Source: JANWXD01 sp035575135
GTDB lineage: Bacteria; Acidobacteriota; Terriglobia; Bryobacterales; Bryobacteraceae
Length of the DNA: 64,000 bases
Assembly: GCA_035575135.1 (NCBI GenBank)
Contig: DATLYE010000039.1
Span: 1 to 64,000, forward strand
Direction of reading: 5' to 3'
Below, in pieces: positions 35,688-43,922 of this stretch. The position numbers were made by a program, and so were the translations under genes. How positions within the stretch are numbered: position 1 is the first letter of the stretch; every line of letters begins with the position of its first letter. The notes under the pieces are model-generated. The model saw only the letters and a program-made list of their open reading frames with translations, did no database searches and was not told the origin of the DNA.

Positions 35688-36363
35688 CCCACCAGAATGG
35701 TCTCGACCAGCGCCAGAGACAGCGCTGTGAAGATGATGTCAAATCCGGCCAGCAGCTTCAACCAGTCGTAGAGTTCGGGGCCCAGGGGCTGGCCGGCCAC
35801 CAGCGGCGTGGTCAACTGAATGGCCGCCATCAGGCCGGGCACCAGCAGAGGATAGACCAGCGCCGGCAACATCAGTTCCCGCAGCCGGAGATTCACGGTG
35901 AGGGCGCTGAAGATCGTGCCGATGACGGTCAGCGCCCAGGTGCCGAGCGCCAGGACCGCCATGAGGGGCCAGAACTGCGCGGTCCAGCGCACGTTGTAGA
36001 AGACGCCGAACACCGGGAGCGCGACCAGCTCCACGGCGACCAGCAGCAGGAAACTAGCCAGCGCCTTGCCGAGGTAGAGCGCGCCGGCGGAGACCGGAGA
36101 GGCCACCAGGGCGTCCAGGCAGTCGTTGGGCAACTCGCGCACGAAGCTGCGGTTCAAGATCAGGGCTCCGGCAAAGGCGAAGACGAGCCACAGCAGCCCG
36201 CCAGCGATCTCGCGGGTCTGCTCGGCGGTCGGTTCGAAGGCGAAGCTGAACAGCAGCAGGATCACCAGGGCGAAGGCCAGGGAGGCATTGAGGGCCTCTT
36301 TGGTGCGCATTTCCGCGCGCAGATCTTTGGCCGCGATCGCGAGGGTCTCGCGGAAAAAGCGCA

Positions 36364-36367
<4 letters not shown>
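35684..36367 (-). CDS. ccmB: Heme exporter permease CcmB
   Basis: 227 residues with six membrane helices; CcmB family motif in the loop after helix 2 (LNRSFVRELPNDCLDALVAS). It forms with CcmA the ABC unit whose ATP hydrolysis frees holo-CcmE from CcmCD. ATGA overlaps join it to ccmA and ccmC. Confidence 0.94.
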
Positions 36368-37058
<691 letters not shown>

Positions 37059-37062
<4 letters not shown>

Positions 37063-38045
37063 CCGCGCCGTGCGCCCTTGCCCGGCGCGGCAGAGGGGAT
37101 CGCCGCACTGCGGCGGTAGAGCAGGACGAGACCAGCCATCAAAGCACCCAGGGCCAAACCGACAATCCAAGGAGCGCGGTCATAGACGCGGGGAAGGATC
37201 TGCTGGAGGCCCGGGCCGGAATCCTCACTGTCCTCGGCCGCGGCCCGCAGTGTGCCGCTGCCCTCGATGCGGACGGCGTACTCGGCGCCCGTAATGGAGT
37301 AAATCGCGGCCTGGGTTCGCGGCTCACGGCCGAGCAGCTCGACGCCGTCGCCCGCGAGCGTCACACCTGCCGGCGCCACGAGGCGGACGGCGCCGCGGTG
37401 CAGGATCTTTCCGCGAAATTCGGCCGGGTTGGCGAGGGGCACGCTGTAGGTGACGTCAAAACGGGTCTCGCCCGGCTTGATCGGAAAGTCCACTTTGTAG
37501 ACCTGCGGCTGGCCCGCGGGCTCGGCGGCGCGCTCGATGGGCATACCGGCGGGCGCGGTGGCCATCACGCGGGGTTTGGCGCCGGGCGGGATCCAAAGGC
37601 GGAGCGTACCGCGCTCGGGATCGTTGTAGGCCAGCTTGCCGCTGTTTTCGAAGATCAGCGTTTCGGTCACCGCGAGCTGATCGCCCGAGGGTTCGAGCAG
37701 CACCATGTGCTGGGTCACGCGCGCCGCGCCCGGGCTCGAAGAGGAGTTGTACACCTCGAGTTCCAGTCCGGTGGCCGGCGAGCCCGGAGGCAGCATGTGG
37801 TTGTAGGTGACGCCGTCGAAGGCGGTCTGGATCAGATGGGGCCCCTCGGGAGTACGGTCCATGCGGAAGCGGCCGTCGGATCGGGATTTGACGCTTTCGA
37901 CCGCCTCCATGCCGGCGCCGCCGAGTTTGTAAAGAGTGACCGTGGCGCCGGGCTGGGGCTTGCCGGTGGTGCGGTTGATCACCACGCCCTCGACGGCGGC
38001 GAAGGCGGCACCGGAGAGGAACAAGACAGCCGCGATCTGTTTCAT
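37059..38045 (-). CDS. Membrane protein with carboxypeptidase-regulatory-like domain, in ccm operon
   Basis: 328 residues from ATG 38045 (overlapping the previous stop as ATGA, 38042-38045). Signal peptide about 1-19 (IAAVLFLSGAAFA), a carboxypeptidase-regulatory-like beta-sandwich at about 20-95 (VEGVVINRTTGKPQPGATV), a beta-rich middle part, and a C-terminal transmembrane helix (WIVGLALGALMAGLVLLY) with a short basic tail. Most of the protein is therefore periplasmic. It is not a known Ccm component. Tight coupling on both sides to ccm genes suggests a role in apocytochrome or heme handling, but that is inference. Confidence 0.8.
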
Positions 38046-38443
38046 GCGGTGACTCCCGTCATGGGCGCGCCGCATTCGCCGCAGAATTTCATGGGCCGGT
38101 CAAAACGTGCGCCGCAGCGGGCGCAGGTGTTTGTCGCAGGGGTCGCCGGCGGAGGCGGGGCGGCTTTGGGTCTGGCGGGGGCCGGCTGGAGTCGCTCGAT
38201 TTCGGCCAGCACTGCGGCCAGTTCGCGCTGCAAATCGAGCTTGGTCTGCTGGTAGTCTTCGTCGGAGAGCTTGCCGGTGCGGTATTCGAACTGCAGGTCG
38301 CGCAGGTTTTCGTAGATGGCGGCCTTGCGCTCCTCCAGGTGCGCGACGGGGGAGACCGGCTCGGGCTCCGGGATGTCCTGCGGGCGTACGGCGAGGGCGT
38401 AGAGGATGACGCCGGCGGTCAGAAGCAAGGCAGCGATCAGCAT
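38042..38443 (-). CDS. CcmI-like membrane protein with C-terminal zinc ribbon
   Basis: 133 residues. N-terminal transmembrane helix (LIAALLLTAGVILYALAV), then a helical segment resembling the start of CcmI (AIYENLRDLQFEYRTGKLSD, about 40-60), a Pro/Ala linker, and a zinc ribbon (CARCGARF and CGECGAPM, about 106-128). CcmI normally carries TPRs that bind apocytochrome; here they are replaced by the zinc ribbon. It lies directly after ccmH, where CcmI is expected, sharing one base with the ccmH stop (TGATG). Confidence 0.78.
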   Translation of the reverse strand: MLIAALLLTAGVILYALAVRPQDIPEPEPVSPVAHLEERKAAIYENLRDLQFEYRTGKLSDEDYQQTKLDLQRELAAVLAEIERLQPAPARPKAAPPPPATPATNTCARCGARFDRPMKFCGECGAPMTGVTA

Positions 38444-38913
38444 CAGTCCAGTCGGGCCAGATCCTTTTCTATCTCGTCGCGGTAGCGCGACAGCGTCTCA
38501 TCGGGAACGGCGGAGGACGCCTCCGCCGGTTTGCGGAAGCGGTGGATGAAGACCCAGATCAGCATCAGGCCGGCGGCGATGGCCACAAACGGCATCGTCC
38601 AGGCCAGCAGGTTGAATCCCTCGGCCGGGGGCACGGCCAGGACCTGCTTGCCGTGCTCTTTGACGAAGATCTCGATGATTTCAGCGTCGGATTTGCCCTG
38701 AGCCAGCAGCGCGGCGATGCGCACGCGCGCCGGTTTGGCGAAGTGGCATTCGAGCATGGGACAGTCGGCCACCGTGTTTTTGCAAGTGCCGCACAGGCAG
38801 GCCAGGTGCACGCCCACGCGCCGCACGGCGTCGCTTTGAAGCTGGGAGGCGGTCTGCGACAGTGCGGCCGCGGCCAACAGGAGGACCAGGGCGCTAGTTT
38901 TTAACCGCCGCAT
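38443..38913 (-). CDS. ccmH: Cytochrome c maturation thiol oxidoreductase CcmH
   Basis: 156 residues. Signal or anchor at 6-20, then the three-helix periplasmic domain with the redox pair C41-x-x-C44 in CLCGTCKN, the place of the family's LRCxxCQN. Three more cysteines (C39, C51, C56) are unusual. A transmembrane helix follows (TMPFVAIAAGLMLIWVFIH, about 106-124). CcmH reduces the apocytochrome CxxCH disulfide before heme ligation. Its start overlaps the end of ccmF by 20 bases. Confidence 0.9.
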   Translation of the reverse strand: MRRLKTSALVLLLAAAALSQTASQLQSDAVRRVGVHLACLCGTCKNTVADCPMLECHFAKPARVRIAALLAQGKSDAEIIEIFVKEHGKQVLAVPPAEGFNLLAWTMPFVAIAAGLMLIWVFIHRFRKPAEASSAVPDETLSRYRDEIEKDLARLD

Positions 38914-40909
38914 AGCGCTCCGCGACGCCGACCACCTGAGTGCGCGGATACTCCCGCCGCACCTTGCTCGGGATCAGGCAGATCAGGGATCCGAAAATGA
39001 GGGTGGCGAATCCGATCCAGATCCAGGAGACCAGAGGAAACACATAGGCCTGAATCACGGCCTTGGAGGGGTCTTCGTTGGAGAGGCCGGCGTAATTGAG
39101 ATACAGGTCCTCGTTGAGGCGCCGGCGAATGGCGACTTCGGAGGTGGCCTGTTCGCTGGATTTGTAGAAGCGCCGCTCCGGCTCGAGCGTGCCTGCCGGC
39201 CTTCCGTTCTGCCGCACTTCGATGACGGCATGCTGCCAGGTGTAGTTCTCGTTGTCGCCCTCGCGCAGATCGAGCACGCGCAGATCGTAGCGGCCGATGC
39301 GGAAGGTGTCGCCCATGCGGACTTCGACGGTGGAGTGCTTGTTGAAGGCCGCGCCGGCAAAGCCGAGGAACATGAAGACGATGCCCATGTGCACGATGTA
39401 GCCGCCGTAGCGTCGGGTGTTGCGGTGGGTGAGCTCGACCGCGGCGGCGAGCCAGTTCTGCCCGGTGCGCGCCCGGATGGCCCGCGCGCCTTTGTAAAAC
39501 TCGGCGACGATCGTCCAGGCCACGAACAGGCACAGGCCGAAACAGACCAGCGCGTAGAAGTGACGCACGCCCAGGGCAAGCAGGACCGCAATCAAGGCCA
39601 GGCCTGCCACCGAAGGCCAGAGGAAGTTGCGCCGGAGGCTTTCGAGCGAAGTCCGGCGCCAGGCAAACAGGGGACCCACTCCGGTCAGGAACAGCAGGAA
39701 CAGCCCGATCGGGACGTTGACGCGGTTGAAGAAGGGAGCGTCCACGCTGATCTTCTCACCGGTGACCGCTTCGGAGATCACGGGAAACAGGGTCCCCCAG
39801 AGCACGGCAAAGCAGCTTGCCACCAGGATCAGGTTATTGAACAGAAAACTGGATTCGCGGGAGATGACGCTTTCCAGGCGCGCTTCCGATTTCAGGTAAT
39901 CCAGGCGGTCCAGGATGAGGTAGGCCGCCACAGCGAAGATGATCCCGAGGAAGACGACGAAGTACTTGCCGATGGGCGACTGGGCGAAGGCGTGAACGGA
40001 GCTCACCACGCCGGAGCGGGTCAAGAAGGTGCCGAAGATGCACAGCCAGAAGGTGGCCGAGACCAGCACCATGTTCCAGACCTTCATCATGCCCTTCTTT
40101 TCCTGCATCATCACCGAGTGCAGGAAGGCGGTGGCCGTCAGCCACGGCAGCAGCGAGGCGTTCTCGACGGGATCCCAGGCCCAGTAACCGCCCCAGCCGA
40201 GCACGGCATAGGCCCAGCCGGCGCCGAGCAGGATGCCGCAGCTCTGGAACAGCCAGGTGACGATGGTCCAGCGGCGGGTGGTGTGGATCCAGGCATCGCC
40301 GGGCTCCCGCGTGATGAGCGAACCCATGGCGAAGGCGAAGGGGACGGCGAAGCCCACGTAGCCGAGATAGAGCGTGGGCGGGTGAATGGCCATGGCCCAG
40401 TACTGAAGCAGCGGATTGAGGCCGCGGCCGTCGGGAACCGCGGTCACCTCGCGGCCCACCGCCAGGACCTGGAACGGGCTGGCGACGAAGGCGTTGAGGA
40501 TCAGGAAGAACACCTGTGTGGCCATCAGGGTGGCGGTGACGAAGGGCATGATGCGGCGGTGCTTGCGGCGGTTGGTCAGCACGACTACGGCGGCGTAGCA
40601 GGAAAGCAGCCAGCTCCAGAACAGCAGCGAGCCTTCCTGTCCGCCCCACCAGGCGGCAAACTTGTAAAGCGCCGGCATGGCGCGGTTGCTGTGGGCCGCC
40701 ACATACGCCAGCCGGAAGTCGCCCGTAAGCAGCGCCGTGACCAGGATGGCGGAGGCTATGGTGAGCAGGAACCAGATGGCGAGCACGGAGCGTTCGGCGC
40801 TCGCCACCAGAAACGGTTTGTTTTTCCACCCGCCGAGCAGGGAGGCCAGGAAGGCGTAAACGCCGAGGCAGAAGGCCAGAAGGACGGCGAGCGATCCCAG
40901 GTTTTCCAT
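38894..40909 (-). CDS. ccmF: Cytochrome c heme lyase subunit CcmF
   Basis: 671 residues, about 15 membrane helices. The WWD heme motif is visible as WGGYWAWDPVENASLLPWL near residue 240, with the conserved AIHPPTLYLGYVGFAVPFAF just before it. CcmF receives heme from CcmE, reduces it and attaches it to the apocytochrome with CcmH. It follows ccmE after 9 bases. Confidence 0.97.
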   Translation of the reverse strand: MENLGSLAVLLAFCLGVYAFLASLLGGWKNKPFLVASAERSVLAIWFLLTIASAILVTALLTGDFRLAYVAAHSNRAMPALYKFAAWWGGQEGSLLFWSWLLSCYAAVVVLTNRRKHRRIMPFVTATLMATQVFFLILNAFVASPFQVLAVGREVTAVPDGRGLNPLLQYWAMAIHPPTLYLGYVGFAVPFAFAMGSLITREPGDAWIHTTRRWTIVTWLFQSCGILLGAGWAYAVLGWGGYWAWDPVENASLLPWLTATAFLHSVMMQEKKGMMKVWNMVLVSATFWLCIFGTFLTRSGVVSSVHAFAQSPIGKYFVVFLGIIFAVAAYLILDRLDYLKSEARLESVISRESSFLFNNLILVASCFAVLWGTLFPVISEAVTGEKISVDAPFFNRVNVPIGLFLLFLTGVGPLFAWRRTSLESLRRNFLWPSVAGLALIAVLLALGVRHFYALVCFGLCLFVAWTIVAEFYKGARAIRARTGQNWLAAAVELTHRNTRRYGGYIVHMGIVFMFLGFAGAAFNKHSTVEVRMGDTFRIGRYDLRVLDLREGDNENYTWQHAVIEVRQNGRPAGTLEPERRFYKSSEQATSEVAIRRRLNEDLYLNYAGLSNEDPSKAVIQAYVFPLVSWIWIGFATLIFGSLICLIPSKVRREYPRTQVVGVAERYAAVKN

Positions 40910-40918
40910 GCGGCCACC

Positions 40919-41341
40919 TCAGAGTCCGGCGCGGCGGTCCGCGGTTTTTGCTCCGGGAGCGGCTTCGTATTTGGAGGCGCACTTGGCCTGGATCCGGCTG
41001 GCCCGAAAGACGCCGTCCGGACCGAGCCTGCCGTCGGCCAGGGCCTGGGCTCCGTCACGGAAGGTGTCCGGCAGCGGGTCCACACCGTCGTAGACGACGG
41101 GCAGCTTGCGATCATTCTGGACAAGCACGAAGCGCACCTGGCGTCCGCTGCGGACGATGGAGCCGGAGGCGACGTCGCCGGCCACGCGGAGCCGTTTGCC
41201 GAGCGCGTTTTCCCCCATCTGGTTGAGTTCTTCGATGGTCTTATAGTATGTCTTGGTTTCGTTGATTCCGCCCGCCGCCAGCCACACCAGCGTGCCGACA
41301 ATCAATGCAATGAGGGCTGCGAACTTGCCGTATCGCTTCAT
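40919..41341 (-). CDS. ccmE: Cytochrome c maturation heme chaperone CcmE (CxxxY type)
   Basis: 140 residues from ATG 41341; the frame is open to 41455 but the membrane anchor (FAALIALIVGTLVWLAAGG, 7-25) begins right after this ATG. The body is the CcmE OB-fold (LRVAGDVASGSI, VQNDRKLPVVYDGVDPLPDT). The heme attachment residue, His in the classical HxxxY, is Cys121 with Tyr125 (CASKY). CxxxY CcmE proteins are known from archaea and some sulfate reducers. It is the first gene of the ccm operon. Confidence 0.92.
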   Translation of the reverse strand: MKRYGKFAALIALIVGTLVWLAAGGINETKTYYKTIEELNQMGENALGKRLRVAGDVASGSIVRSGRQVRFVLVQNDRKLPVVYDGVDPLPDTFRDGAQALADGRLGPDGVFRASRIQAKCASKYEAAPGAKTADRRAGL

Positions 41342-41360
41342 AGGGAACCGCCTTGTCACC

Positions 41361-41366
41361 AGTATA
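41361..41366 (-). promoter_or_regulatory. Possible -10 box of the ccm operon
   Basis: TATACT on the minus strand, five of six matches to TATAAT, about 20 bases before the ccmE ATG. No convincing -35 box was found 16-18 bases upstream, so this is tentative. Confidence 0.3.
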
Positions 41367-41426
41367 GCCTCCGCGGAGCTCGCCCCGGCGCGCGCGGATC
41401 GCGGCAGAGGGGCTTGATTCTCTCCT

Positions 41427-42143
41427 ATGGATTCTGCTGGCACGCCGGCTGCCAAACCGATCGAGCAGCTCTACCGCCGGCGGTTCTCTCCGGGCTGGCG
41501 GGCGCGGCTGTGGCGCGCGCTCCAGCCGCCGGAGCCGCTGCTGCGCGATCCCCGGGAACTGCGGGTCGAGGCGCCGCTGGGCCGCTGGAATCTGTACATC
41601 GGGGGTGCGGGCGCGCGCGTGCCGGGCTACGTGAACGTGGACCTGTTCGCGCTGCCGGGCGTGGATGTGGCGGCCTCGGCGGAGGCGCTGCCGTTTCCGG
41701 ACGATTTGTTTCAGCGCGTGGAATGTGACGCGGTACTGGAACACGTACGGCATCCCGAGAAGGTGATGCGGGAAATCACCCGGGTGCTGGCGCCGGGCGG
41801 GTTTGCTCACATCGTGGTTCCGTTCTGCCACCCGTTCCACGAGTATCCCCGGGACTACCGGCGCTACACGCCGGACGGGCTGCGCGAGCTGGCGGGGCCG
41901 CTCGAGGTGGTGGCGGAGGGATGGCGTACGGGGCCGACCGCCACGCTGCTGGTATTCTTTCTGGAATACGTCAAGCTCTGGCTGCCCTGGAGGCCGCTGC
42001 GGGCGGCGGCGCACGGCCTGCTGGGCTGGCTGCTGTGGCCGCTGCGGTATCTGGACGTGATTCTGCGGCGCTCGGCGCGGGCGGGCCGGATCGGGAACCA
42101 TTGTTATGTGTGGCTGCGCAAGCCGGAGCGGGGGCCGGCGTGA
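41427..42143 (+). CDS. SAM-dependent methyltransferase (type 11)
   Basis: 238 residues, class I methyltransferase fold. Visible are YVNVDLFALPGVDVAASAEA (acidic residue of motif I-II), LPFPDDLFQRVECDAVLEHV and VLAPGGFAHIVVPFCHPF; the usual GxGxG loop is reduced to GGAGARVPG. A C-terminal hydrophobic amphipathic region (LLVFFLEYVKLWLPW) may lie on the membrane. Similar proteins occur in cell-surface polysaccharide and lipid modification, but the substrate is unknown. Divergent from ccmE; followed by a tRNA gene 71 bases on. Confidence 0.85.
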   Translation: MDSAGTPAAKPIEQLYRRRFSPGWRARLWRALQPPEPLLRDPRELRVEAPLGRWNLYIGGAGARVPGYVNVDLFALPGVDVAASAEALPFPDDLFQRVECDAVLEHVRHPEKVMREITRVLAPGGFAHIVVPFCHPFHEYPRDYRRYTPDGLRELAGPLEVVAEGWRTGPTATLLVFFLEYVKLWLPWRPLRAAAHGLLGWLLWPLRYLDVILRRSARAGRIGNHCYVWLRKPERGPA

Positions 42144-42214
42144 CGCCGGGCGGCTCTCGCGAGGCGGTTTCGGGCTGCGCTAAGCTGAAAGAGGGCGGCG
42201 ACGCCGCCCTGTGC

Positions 42215-42288
42215 TCCCCGGTCGTCTAATGGTAGGACAGCGGCCTTTGGAGCCGTGAATCGAGGTTCGAATCCTTGCCGGGGAGCCA
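42215..42288 (+). tRNA. tRNA-Gln (anticodon TTG)
   Basis: 74 bases folding as a cloverleaf: acceptor TCCCCGG paired with CCGGGGA, D-arm with GTCTAATGGTAGGAC, anticodon stem GCGGC/GCCGT around loop CTTTGGA (anticodon TTG), T-arm with GGTTCGAATCC, discriminator G and an encoded CCA. It reads CAA and CAG. It borders the accessory stretch 42289-43922. Confidence 0.96.
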
Positions 42289-42303
42289 CACCCCAAAGCC
42301 ATA

Positions 42304-42376
42304 ACTTCCCGCCGCCCCGTTTTGCTTGACGCCATCGGTGTTCGCAGCCGCCCGTCAACCCAAACGTTCCAGGGAA
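42304..42376 (+). repeat. Imperfect 73-base direct repeat, copy A
   Basis: Starts ACTTCCCGCCGCCCC and ends ACGTTCCAGGGAA. About three quarters identical to 43689-43760 in the same orientation, with small compensating indels. It lies 15 bases after the tRNA-Gln gene; the two copies bracket the orphan gene at 42557-43198. Confidence 0.65.
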
Positions 42377-42556
42377 CTTGCGTTTTGGCGCAGTTGTCCG
42401 TGTGGAAACGCCTCAAGCGGCGGGCTGAACGATTATGTTCAGCCTGTTGGCCTCGCGCAACGCTCCACGCTCTCCGTTTTCTGCGTTGACAGGTCCGCAT
42501 GTACTGGCAGGGCGGTTGAGAACGTAAACCAGCTGGAGGTTTCGAACTCCACTGAC

Positions 42557-43198
42557 TCAACGCGGAATATGATCCATGTTGTCCACGACCGGAAGCAGCT
42601 TTCCATCTCTCTCCATTTCCTGAATCCTTCGGAGTGCTAAGTCGACAGTCTCCAGTAAGATTCGCTCCCAGGCGATGGGGGGAAGAGCAGGCGGCGTGGG
42701 AACCTCGTTTGGGTACTCTCCTCTTATCCGAAGGTATTGTTCAATGATCTCGAGCTGCCCCTTCACCTTCTCTTGGCGGTTCCGGTACCAGACGTCTTTA
42801 ATCAGCTCGCGAAACTCTTTAATGATTTCGGCAAGGCCCGTGAAACTGAAGCCACCAGGCGATGCAAACCTGGCCGCGTGCAGCCGACAACGCGCGCCTT
42901 CGTCTGCATACATCCGAAGTGATTGAAGAATGTCGCTGGCGGTCGGCACTTGGGGAAGGTAATAGCCGCTCCACTGTTGTTGCATTGGCAGAGGAGGAGG
43001 TGAGAACGCGAAAAAGGGAGGGCCTTCCTCAACAGCCCATAGCCAACGACGAACCCATTCGCGAAGGAGGGGATCACCCGTGTACTTCTCCCACGACCTC
43101 AGAAGCTGCTGCCAATAGCGCCGGCGTTCGACAAGCTCACGCTCCGCCAGCCGGTCACGGATGTGCACGGCTAACAAGGCGTCATAGATTTGCCCCAC
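42557..43198 (-). CDS. Hypothetical protein, orphan next to tRNA-Gln
   Basis: 213 residues from GTG 43198 (no clear ribosome site; true start may be further upstream or downstream). Mostly helical and charged, Trp-rich near the N-terminus (YWQQLLRSWEKYTGD, EWVRRWLWAVEE), with a central helical block (FTGLAEIIKEFRELIKDVWY). No signal peptide, membrane helix or known motif. I do not recognise it. It is less GC-rich than neighbours, has no operon partners and is flanked by long non-coding DNA, which suggests acquired or decaying DNA. Confidence 0.55.
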   Translation of the reverse strand: MGQIYDALLAVHIRDRLAERELVERRRYWQQLLRSWEKYTGDPLLREWVRRWLWAVEEGPPFFAFSPPPLPMQQQWSGYYLPQVPTASDILQSLRMYADEGARCRLHAARFASPGGFSFTGLAEIIKEFRELIKDVWYRNRQEKVKGQLEIIEQYLRIRGEYPNEVPTPPALPPIAWERILLETVDLALRRIQEMERDGKLLPVVDNMDHIPR

Positions 43199-43288
43199 GC
43201 TGCCGGTGAGCAGAAGGCGCCCTAGCCGCCGTCCGTGCGTGAAGCCGCTGCCGGTGACGGATCTTTCCGGGCTGACGCTTTAGTGGGT

Positions 43289-43354
43289 GCCCCCCGAGAG
43301 GGGGCTGGCCGAAGCAGCGGCGGTCGCTCGGCGACCGCCAAGCGGTGCGCACCG
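43289..43354. repeat. Cluster of three inverted repeats
   Basis: GCCCCC-cgaga-GGGGGC (43289-43305), GGCGGTCGC-TCG-GCGACCGCC (43319-43339, nine perfect pairs) and the palindrome CGGTGCGCACCG (43343-43354) follow one another within 66 bases. No T-run follows any of them, so they are not typical terminators. A structured RNA or protein-binding site is possible. Confidence 0.6.
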
Positions 43355-43688
43355 AACGAGAAGCTGCCCAATCGTGCCTAATCGAACTCGCGCCCATGTG
43401 ATGTGGTTCCGCCGCTGTGCCTTGTGTACAAGGTGTCCGAAAACACTGCCCCGCACCCCCGTCCCCGCCGCCCGCGAGGACAGCATGAGGAGGCAAGACG
43501 CAGGAGACTTCTTTATTTATCGCTGGTAAAAAGGGCAGGTCACGCCCACGTTGTGCCGAGCAAGCACCACGGAAATCTCAAGTAGCGGCAGGTGACTGAA
43601 TTTGTTCAAAGCCCGCCCGGATCAGCGCCGGCGGACACGTCACAAAAGTTCGAAACGCGTCGACGACGGGGAGCGACACCGAAGCATG

Positions 43689-43760
43689 ACTTCCCGCCGC
43701 CCCACGATTGCGTGATGCCATCACGGTTCGCGGCCGCCCGTTACTCGAACGTTCCGAGAA
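43689..43760 (+). repeat. Imperfect 72-base direct repeat, copy B
   Basis: Second copy of the element at 42304-42376; shares ACTTCCCGCCGCCCC, GCCATC, GTTCGC, GCCGCCCGT and AACGTTCC in order. Lies 490 bases upstream of the orphan gene's start on the other side from copy A. Confidence 0.65.
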
Positions 43761-43922
43761 TGAAGCCTCGAGTGCGAGGATGCCGCCCGCGAGCAGGGTC
43801 GGCAGGGCAATTCGACTAATATTTCTCTACTAGAGTCTTCGCCTAATATTTTGAGAGTATGGACTCCAGCAAGCCCGGTCAATATACTTGGGCTAATAGT
43901 TATGCGTATGGGGGGCTTTTCG

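Larger units (their letters stand above)
43199..43922. other. Long non-coding region with inverted repeats and direct repeat B
   Basis: 724 bases with no supported gene. It contains three adjacent inverted repeats (43289-43354), direct repeat copy B (43689-43760) and, just before the receptor gene, two copies of CTAATATTT (43816-43824 and 43843-43851) 27 bases apart. No clear promoter with both boxes was found for the receptor gene. Confidence 0.6.

Noticed and set aside
39230..41728. 832-codon open frame on the plus strand opposite ccmF and ccmE
   Set aside because: Antisense to intact CcmF and CcmE with their signature motifs; composition typical of a shadow frame.
43199..43922. CRISPR array, transposase or integrase near tRNA-Gln
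   Set aside because: The inverted repeats are few and dissimilar, spacing is irregular, and no recombinase gene is present.
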